Below, in pieces: positions 55,741-64,000 of a DNA stretch of 64,000 bases. How positions within the stretch are numbered: position 1 is the first letter of the stretch; each line of letters starts with the position of its first letter. Under the pieces are notes generated by a model. That model ran no database searches, had not been told where the DNA came from, and saw only the letters and a program-made list of their open reading frames with translations. Origin of the DNA: Platycnemis pennipes (Eukaryota > Arthropoda > Insecta > Odonata > Platycnemididae); contig OW121851.1 in the NCBI GenBank assembly GCA_933228895.1, positions 110,071,271 to 110,135,270 on the forward strand, in the 5' to 3' direction. Position numbers and translations under genes: made by a program.

Positions 55741-58700
55741 TACTTAATTCACTTGCCTTTAATTAGCTATGTGTTAATTAGAAGTTGTGTTGAGACACTT
55801 GACTGGATTCATCTCTTATGCTATTTTAGGGTCATTTGTTTTTGTGCATTATTTTCTTCTGATTTATTTTCTACTTTTGATCCGTTGCATTCACATCTAT
55901 GTTTTCTATTCAAACATATCCAACCCTCATTTTCTAAAGCTCCCTCTTCATCGCAGCGTGTTTAATCTCGTATGGAATGTATCATTTGAATCCCTAATTT
56001 AACATCCTTTGCTGTTTTGTTTTTCACTGGTCAATTCCTGGAACTTGAACCCTTACTTTCAGGGTGCACCGTGTAATCATTTTAAATGGAATTAATCTTC
56101 ATTTATTTTTATTTAACACGAGCCAATCCTGTCCAAACTGCAAAACCGGAGTTGCTTTTCGGTGACACTTAAATCCACATTCTAAATACAGTAGTCGGAT
56201 TGAAAGATTTTAATAACCGGTTCTCTGTCCTAGTGAATGTTCCATTAATATGATACAGACTTCTGATATGCTGAAAGGTTGTCAGTTCATCTAATTTCAT
56301 ATAATACCCTGCATGTCAACGCAAGGGTGTGTGTTAGGGGGTGAATTCTCACAAGGCATGCATATTGCATCAACAGAGAATTAAATTCACATTTACCCTC
56401 ATGTAGAATTCACAATCACTAGTTGGTCCACTAGTAATGACATGCAACTTAAACACACCATTCAACTACTTTCTAGGAAACGTTAGATATGCATTCACGA
56501 GACACATGAAACTAAATCGTTGTCCTTACAAAATAATGTGATAAGTATTGATGAATTAGACATTTCCTTAATAAGCAGAAATTTATTAATTTACATCTTG
56601 TAAAGCGTGCATGAGTTCGAGCCTACAAAAAATACTGCTCACTTACATCAAAATGTACAATAATAATTGTAAGTTCCTCCTGCTATCTTAGCTGAAATCT
56701 ATTTCTGCCCTAAATCGTGCGTGGAAAAAAATGAAATTATGATCTAACACCCGCATTTACCTTCATGATGTGATCAGCCATTTCGTGAATTTAACTTACG
56801 TCAGAAAATTGAAAGATGTACACATAAATAATTATGTTCTCGTAAAGAGTTTGAAAAATATAAATGAAAATATTTAATATGTGCCTCCCTAACTAATGTT
56901 TCCCCAAACTAATCAAAATGTTGGGTGGCGCTGAAAAACGGCTGCATCCCTCCTCTGATCGCATCAAACTGCTCTCATAATATGACTCTATCCTCTCCTC
57001 AATTTCTTCTTTTTCATGGTAGAATGGATGCTTTTGTCCGACTGACCGGAAATTCTAGTTTGTTAGTGGAGTATGGGGGGGGTTACCTCCACCTCACAGC
57101 TTACTTCCATCACTCCAGAATCCTCCCAGACAATTTATCTCCCCTTCTCTCTGGACACAGCGAACTCCGAAGGACACACTAGGAAGAAGGGTCTTTCCCC
57201 GGGAAGGGACGTCGTTCGAGGGACCCCATCCTGGTCGGACATTCCCCTGGAAATGAGATGTCACCACGTAGGAATGCCGTGGCTTCACTCTGAGTCGCTG
57301 CCTCCTGCTCCCTCCCTCTTAATGACTCCCGCGTCGCGACGAATGACAAATGCACGGCATTAGGACGCAATCCTCTGCGGCTTTTTTTTTTACTCCTCCT
57401 ATCTTTTAAAATCTTACGTCCGAGCGGACCCAACTGCAATTATTTGAAAGGAGATTGTGTTTGAGAGAGAGAGAGAAGGAAAAAAAACAGTTCCACGGAG
57501 CACGCTTTGCAAATAGGAATGCTTTCGTTCCAACGTAAAAATTCTCGCGCCTTTTGACTAGAGAGGATTGTAAATTTGAATGACTGGGGAAAAAATGTAT
57601 ATGATGCCGGAGTATATTTTTTTAATCAGTCTGAAAACAACGCCTCGGAGCGCTTAAAAAAAATCCTTCGCCTTCATCAGGACGGGACAATATTCAAGAT
57701 TGGTTCAGCTGTGGTACTGCTCTCCATTCAACTCTTTATCTCTCACTCTCTCTTGTCTTCGCACGGAAGCTTCTCCGCTTTTCCGCGTCTTCCCATCCCG
57801 TGCATTTCTATTCGTTATCCTCCTCCCGCATTTCATCTTTTAAGTGTCTCATCCTGGACCGGCCTCTGGCAAGCTGTTATGCCTCCGGCGCTGCGCGATG
57901 TGGTTTTGTTTTTCCCGTTTTTTTCATCTCACTTCACTCCTTTCTCCACTCACCACCATTTCATGAATTATTACAACTCCACCAACCCATCTCTGTCGCT
58001 CTTATTTAATTGCCACATCTTACTCTCCCCTTATACAATTTTTCCTTGGCCTCCGCCGTAGTTTTCGCCTTCCCAGCCTCGGAAATGCATTAATCAGATT
58101 AATAAATGCTAGAAAATTTTCTTGGATAATAGGTAGTTCTCATATAGTTTTTTTTGTGTCTCCTTAACGTTTTTTAGGATAATAATTTTTGACACTTATG
58201 TTACTTATTAAGAAATACGTATGGGATCATAAAAACCATGAGTGTAATACCTGAGTGTCATACCATTGCTCATTTAGGTATTTGTTGCATTCCCCAAGCA
58301 AAATTTGAAATGGAATAAATAAGGTTGGAAGATTTGGTCTCCTTTCAGAATACACATTTCATGACGGTTCAAAGGCCACAATTTTCCTATGATGAACATA
58401 ATGTGGTCACAGATTTTAAAGAAAATTACTATGGCTGATAAAATGAGGTACGTAGGTCATATTTGTCGAAATACGTAGTATGAATGTCGGCATGGTACCA
58501 TATGTGTAAGATCTAGTCTTTTTTATGTTTTTTCTCTTACTTGTGTTACTTGTCAATTTACTCATATACGTGCATGCATTAAGTTGTTACTTATTTATTG
58601 AAAAAGCGGCGATAAACTTAATTTTGTGGAAGCTTATCGAAAATTCCTGTTATGATGTTAGCAGTATAATTGTTTTCTTCATCTATTCGTATTGGTGACG

Positions 58701-58748
58701 CCAGATCTCATTACTTTCGAAAAAAAATTTAGTCACCGTTTAACTGCC
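55741..58748. other. Non-coding stretch, no recognisable gene
   Basis: A GC-richer part at 57050-57350 and a short (GA)n run at 57462-57475 are present. The 161-codon frame 57576-58061 (+) is low-complexity F/S/P-rich and matches nothing. Confidence 0.4.
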
Positions 58749-59054
58749 CAGTGATGGGAAAGCTTTATAAAGAGGGTGGCCAAAGGAAAGGAAAAAAACT
58801 TTAGACGGACCAATATAATTTATTCAAAAATAAAAATGATACATTTTACAAAATTATTGTGCTTTTTGTGTTGCCAAGTACTATTAATGACTGAAAGAAT
58901 ATGAAGGAGAATGTGATGAATGAAACTGTGACTGCATTTTTATGCAAGTTTCTCATCATTTGGATCGAACGGATTAGGAATAATGCCTAGCGGGCCGGAT
59001 AGAACGTTTCAGGGGGCCGCATCTGGCTCGCGGGCCGTAGTTTGCCCATCAATG
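58749..59054. mobile_element. hAT-like MITE, degenerate
   Basis: The left end CAGTGATGGGAAAG and the complement of the right end CATTGATGGGCAAA are inverted. GGGCCGGATAGAACG and GGCTCGCGGGCCGTAGTTTG near the right end are typical of a known class of hAT termini. No exact 8-bp duplication remains. No transposase is present. Confidence 0.65.
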
Positions 59055-62000
59055 CGTTAAGCGATAATTGTTCTTTGGAATGAGCTGCCTATTTTTTCCA
59101 CGAGCGGTACATTTACGAATGGCCTCTCAGGGCTTAATGCTTTTATCATTTTCTCAGAGAAGTTCTGCTCTGTACTCACGTGAGCCTCCCCTGAGCATGA
59201 CTACCCGCAATAACTCAAGAAGTATCGCGAGAACAATGCTTTTTCGAAGTTTTATCCTCGGTCGTGCAAGAGGGGGACAAGCAGACTGACTTGATGGGCG
59301 GAAAACGGAACATGAGCTCTATGATTTAAGTTGCTTCGGTAATTTTCTCGCAAAATTCCCACGAAAACTGGAACGAATGCATGTTCTCGATAAGGACTCT
59401 TTGTCGAGGTGAGCATTATCTTAATCCGGTACATGAAAACACGTCGCCTCCGAGTCCGCTCTCCTTCAACTTCTCAACACGCTAAACAATGCCTTCACCC
59501 AACTGTGGACTTCTTGCATGCGGCCGGATATTATTTCCCTGCTTTCATTTCCCCTCGCGTTTTATGCTGAGAAAATCTAATTAAAGCCCCGTTTCCCTTG
59601 GAAATCTCTAGTCACCGTCCTGCGACTTAAGTTCATTTGCAGTCTGAGACCAGAGGACCGTCTCAAAGTCGAATAAATCTTAGTATCTAGATAGCCGGAT
59701 GTCGGTGATGTATTTTAACGCAAGCGCTTAATTTTGAAGGAAATCTCGTGACGAAGTTCTGAACGCCTTGGTGATCAAATTACTCTCCAGAAAATAATGT
59801 CATAGTCGTCATATGAGAGCGTTCTAGTTCTTGGATTTGCGTTTTCGGTGAAATATAAGGCCTTGAGCCATTTCAAAGGCAAAGTTCTCAACGTTTTGAT
59901 AGTCATTTCCATTCTCAAAATTCTTCAGAATAGACTCCTTTTCCATGATTGTCTTGCTAAAAAGGTTCACTTCTATTGATATGCATGTAACACTGCAAAT
60001 ACATTTTTCTTTGTTGGAATTTATATATATCCTAGGATCATTTTAAACAGCCTAAATTTTTTCAGATCGTGCGAATATGCAGGTCATTAAACTTTGCTGA
60101 ATAGTGGTCCCAATTATTGCCCTGAAACCCTTAAATATCTCCCAGGAGGATTTCCTCTTAGATGAGATCTCCTGCCCGAAATGACAGTGGAGGATTATTC
60201 GGAAAGCTCTCTCCTAATTTATTAAATGTAATTGAAAATGAGGGAAACGTTAATATCGGATTCATAAATAAAATGAATGAACATTGCGTGCAAAGAGATT
60301 GTGGCATTTATATTTCTATCAAATACGTTGACATTATCGTGCATTTAATGACAATGCCATGCTATTAAATGGACTCGTATTTCTCTTTAGCTAGGAATAT
60401 GAGGTAAAAATATTTTCTTCGCAACTACCATCATTGGTAGGTTTAGCAATCCCTTGTTAGCAAACGAAAGGTCCTTGGCTCCACTTTCACCGTGGGAAAG
60501 GCTGATGCATACTTATTCAATATTGACCTTGTTTTTAAGTTACGCTGGGCAGGGAGTTTGAAACGTTAGCAGTCGAAGCACCTTGAAACCTAAGTCTACC
60601 CCTGATTCTCGCAAATAAAGATAATAAAATTTAACATTTAGCTATGGATTATTGAAATGCACTCAGCAAAATGGAACTATTGTGTACAGGAGTCATCAGA
60701 GAGGGAAACAGGAAATTGAGGACAGTGATAATCTTCAGGTTCGTATAGAAAGTAGGACGGTAGGGAAATGAGGAGATGTTGGGTAGAGAATGGGAGTTTT
60801 TAATTTGGTAAAAAGAGAAATATCTCTGTCTATTTAAAACCCTCGAAGTCACTTTGCGGGTGGGTGGCAGGTGGTGCGTCATCCTTTTATAAACTCTGGG
60901 TGCATGCACTTACTTTAATTTATATTACATGCCTAATGAGGAATTACTATGAGCGTCGTTCAGAACACATAACACAAGTTTCACTTTTCATCCAAATTAT
61001 ATTTTTAGAGAAAAATGCATCTGAGTATTACCGCAAACATGAATTTCATATTCCATAGGTTAATGCAGAAATGTTAAGATCCTCAAACATCCACAACCCA
61101 AATCTCATCTCTATTTGTTTTCTTGCTCTGTAATAATTAAATGTGAGCGATTTCCTTGCCCATGTCAATGAAAATTTATTTTTATGAAGACATCATGGTG
61201 AGATAAGTTTTGATTATGTTATGTCCACGAATTGCTCGAGGAAATAACCCAAATCTGACAAGTGTGATTTGATGAGCAAGGTATCATTATAGAAATGCAA
61301 GAGCGGTGGAAAAGTAGATTACAGGCAATTGAAAAGAACACAATAATCGGAAAAAAACTAAATCAATATGATAATGTCTTCCTGGGTTAAATCCTAGTTT
61401 CTCTCGAAATGATACATTGTAGCAACTAAGTTGATAATTTTCCGTGCAAATTTAATTAACACAACTGGTTTTAATGTTTTATGTGTCATCATCAATGTTT
61501 TTGCAGTGGATGTAATACCGTCAAGGAAATCTTAGCTAAACACAATTTAAGTAATATCCCGGAATTCACCTGTAAGCTTATTTTATAATTCAACTGTGAT
61601 ATCCCGGGATGTTGATATGTTACTAACTCCTTGCATTAATGCAGTGTAGCAATGCTACACCGTAGCATCCTAAATGCATGGATCCCGGTAGACCATTGCT
61701 AATTGACTTGCTTACTAGTCAAAATATTCGTCACTAGCCATGAAATTATCTGAAGAGCATTATTTAAGTATTTTCTTAAGATATTTAGCAAGCTTTGTAA
61801 TATCTTCAATTTTTTATTGCAGTATCTGTTTGCGTTTAACCTCATTCTTCAGTATAGAATGTAATTAATGAATTCCAACGTTTGGTTTTGATCTATATAA
61901 ATGTATTAAATGCACCCAATTATATGTCTACGAAATGCACCAAATGATACGAAAGGTAGGTCTTCCGAATGGGAATGAACTAAATAAGAAATAACGGAGA

Positions 62001-62954
62001 AGGAGATTTCTAGGTCTTGTAAGATAGTAAGGAAACTTGAGTGCAGGTTGCACTGAGGCCCTGGAGGAATTTTATGTGCAATGTTTAGATAGCGCTGGTG
62101 AATTAATGGTGCTGTGACAGTAGAGTCACTCACTTAAGGCTCCTCCCTTTAAACGTCATTCCCTTTTTTCCGTAATTTAGTACCGTGACAAGACGCCAGC
62201 ACAATGAAATTAGTAATGCCTTGATAAGATTACAATTTGGGCCCTGAATTAATGTTTTTAAGCGCTGAATAAAGTGTACCCTTTAAGCAGTTAGAGCAAA
62301 ATTACTTACGATTCCATTTCAGTACTATCTGATGATAACTAAAGTGATGCAGAACTTCCAGAACTGGAAGACAAGATATATTTCTTGGGTGGACAGTTAC
62401 GGGTACTATATTAAGATAAATTCACTGCTTGGTTCTTTATTTTTACTTCAAGAATTAGATGGCAACTCTAACTAAACTAGCATGGGGAAATTTATTGTCA
62501 CACGTATACAATTATACCAGTGTTAATTGCCATAATTTAGCCAAATATTTAAATAATAAATGGACAGATATAGGTTGTTTCAAACGAAGACATTTTGCGG
62601 GGATCGTGTAATTGTGGTGGATAGCGTACAGTTAGCACTGAAGAAATCTATTTAATGGGAAATCTTTTCCATCGAGAATGATGAAGAAATGAGAAAAATA
62701 TGACTGCGGTAAACCTTTTAATACAATCAAAACAATTTTCTTTTAACGGCTGCCCTAAAATGGTTTTAGGAATTTTTATTTAGCTAGTTTACGTAATGAC
62801 GGTCATTTTCCTGAAGTAGGAAAAAATAACAATTAACGGGATAAGTGATGGTATTTACAAGCAATTTAATCAGGTAAAATCACCTAAACACCAGTTACAA
62901 GGATTTGAGCGAGTCAAATCACTTAAACTTCACCCGGCATGACTCATTTGTTTG
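59055..62954. other. Non-coding stretch, no recognisable gene
   Basis: No supported gene. A 7-bp hairpin (GTGTAGC with GCTACAC) lies at about 61646-61662, and a 10-bp palindrome ATCCCGGGAT at 61601-61610. Confidence 0.45.
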
Positions 62955-62979
62955 ATTTAATATGACCAGCATATTAAAT
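62955..62979. repeat. Perfect 10-bp hairpin
   Basis: ATTTAATATG and CATATTAAAT are separated by five bases. No context suggests function. Confidence 0.75.
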
Positions 62980-63159
62980 TAGCTTATGAATGCTAGAATT
63001 TTAAGGTGGCCGCTAACATACTTGTATGTTTTCACAAATTTCCGGAAATTAATTTCCTCTTTTTTCATGATCTCCGAATCACGTGTTATATTACTTCCAT
63101 TGTAGAATGCTTACATCCTACGGGTGTTTCAGAGGCCGTTTAACTGTCGAAAGCTTACT

Positions 63160-63498
63160 TGGTAGGTGGGTTATTTAGGGGAGGCGACCGACAGCTGAGG
63201 TCATTTTCGCCATAGAGGATAGGTGGATAATTGGGTGATGGTAGGAGATTTCCGGGAACGGAGGAAGGGTGGAGAGAAATTCGGCGTCTTACTCTTAACG
63301 TAAGGCGCCAAGGGGACCACATATTGAACAAGGCTTAACGTCCCATCCGACGGACGGAATACTGAACTTGAAATGCCCTCCACTAGGCACTCAAGTGGGG
63401 ACCGGTTTTCCACTGAAAAATTCGCCACTGCCGGGAATCGAGCCCGGGCCCTCGGGATGGGAGGCCAGTACTCAAGCCACCACACCAACCCGATCCCC
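63160..63498 (-). mobile_element. Full-length tRNA-derived SINE (family 1) with 13-bp target duplication
   Basis: Reverse-complemented, it begins GGGGATCGGGTTGGTGTGGT (A-box), has the B-box GGGCTCGATTCCC, a body with GTCCGTCGGATGGGACGTTA and CCCCTTGGCGCC, and ends after GCTGTCGGTCGCCTCCCC in a short AACCC/ACC tail. TCGAAAGCTTACT occurs exactly at 63147-63159 and 63499-63511. The perfect duplication implies a fairly recent insertion by LINE machinery. It is the best reference copy of the family, which also occurs at 10520, 30196, 45850 and 52190. Confidence 0.95.
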
Positions 63499-63700
63499 TC
63501 GAAAGCTTACTGTATACTCATTCAAACAACTAGGCCAAACATGATTTTTATTTCAATTTTTAAAGTTATAATAGTACTTTACATTACGCCATCTGTGCTT
63601 TACGCTCAATAAAAAATTTGGCGTGATTTATACCTATTCTCTCCTGTGTTTACAACACGGATTAATATATTCCTAGATGCCTTGAGATTGATCTAAAGGC

Positions 63701-63860
63701 CGTTTTACACGGTTATTAATACTGCGCAGGCTGTTGCGAGAACACTTACGCAAGAAGTATTGCGCCGTGTAAAGCGACGACTTGCGAGGATAGGCAGCGC
63801 CACTGCGCGAACGCTTGCGAGCAAATTAGAACAGGTTCTAATCTGATACATGCGTTTGCG
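63701..63860. repeat. TGCG-rich repeat with TTTACACGG inverted ends
   Basis: CGTTTTACACGGTTATTAATAC (20+ bases from 63701) pairs with GTATTGCGCCGTGTAAAGCG (63757-63776). Between 63722 and 63860 the words TTGCGAG, TTGCGCC, CGCAAG and TGCGCAAG recur at least eight times. It is probably a MITE or a decayed repeat of a CpG-rich family. Confidence 0.5.
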
Positions 63861-64000
63861 CAAGTATGAAGTTTATTTCTCTCACTAGATGGTGCAGATG
63901 TTGCGGCCTGAATGAACTGCCTGGGGAATTCTAGCATTTAAATAGGTTGTTGACGATTAAGTTGGGTGTTTCACTCAACTCCTTACATCTACGTCTACAC

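Overview
This 64 kb window looks like non-coding nuclear DNA of an arthropod, probably an insect. It is AT-rich, has no long open reading frames, no operons and no ribosome binding sites, and is full of degenerate eukaryotic transposable elements: non-LTR retrotransposons with reverse transcriptase (RT), a Penelope-like element, several tRNA-derived SINE families, hAT, mariner and TTAA-type non-autonomous DNA elements, and foldback elements. I could not name the species. No host protein-coding exon is convincing. A very good recursive-splice (ratchet) signal near 36.06 kb suggests that at least part of the window lies inside a long intron of a plus-strand gene.

Layout. 1-7.5 kb: mostly empty, with a 16-bp hairpin, a 22-bp triplicate and a 377-bp foldback element whose arms carry a hammerhead-ribozyme-like core. 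7.5-9.5 kb: a 5'-truncated, frameshifted LINE on the minus strand. 9.6-10.5 kb: an unusual GCAAC-rich element with two internal direct repeats. 11.1 kb: a mariner-type MITE whose interior has expanded into a 32-bp repeat. 15 kb: two SINE copies forming a near-perfect palindrome, plus a third copy. 16.2-16.4 kb: a TTAA-flanked element. 18-21 kb and 29.5 kb: broken copies of one RTE-like LINE. 25.4-25.9 kb: the C-terminus of another LINE. 26.1-26.7 kb: a CpG-rich stretch that could be a promoter or first exon. 29-31 kb: SINEs.

31.7-33.0 kb and 44.4-45.6 kb: two copies of a ~1.27 kb terminal-inverted-repeat element. Its ends are packed with a self-complementary 11-mer, CTKAWWWTMAG, phased at about 22 bp. 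This is the most striking unexplained structure in the window. 36.2 and 38.4 kb: two more foldback elements with Penelope-type hammerhead-like motifs. 48.7-50.4 kb: a decayed Penelope-like element with RT and GIY-YIG endonuclease remnants. 55.2-55.6 kb: a hAT MITE with a perfect 8-bp target duplication. 58.7-59.1 kb: a second hAT-like MITE. 63.2-63.5 kb: a full-length SINE with a perfect 13-bp target duplication.

The non-autonomous elements would depend on enzymes encoded elsewhere: the SINEs on LINE machinery, and the hAT, mariner and TIR elements on transposases. No intact transposase or RT gene is present. All assignments come from reading motifs by eye; no database search was run.
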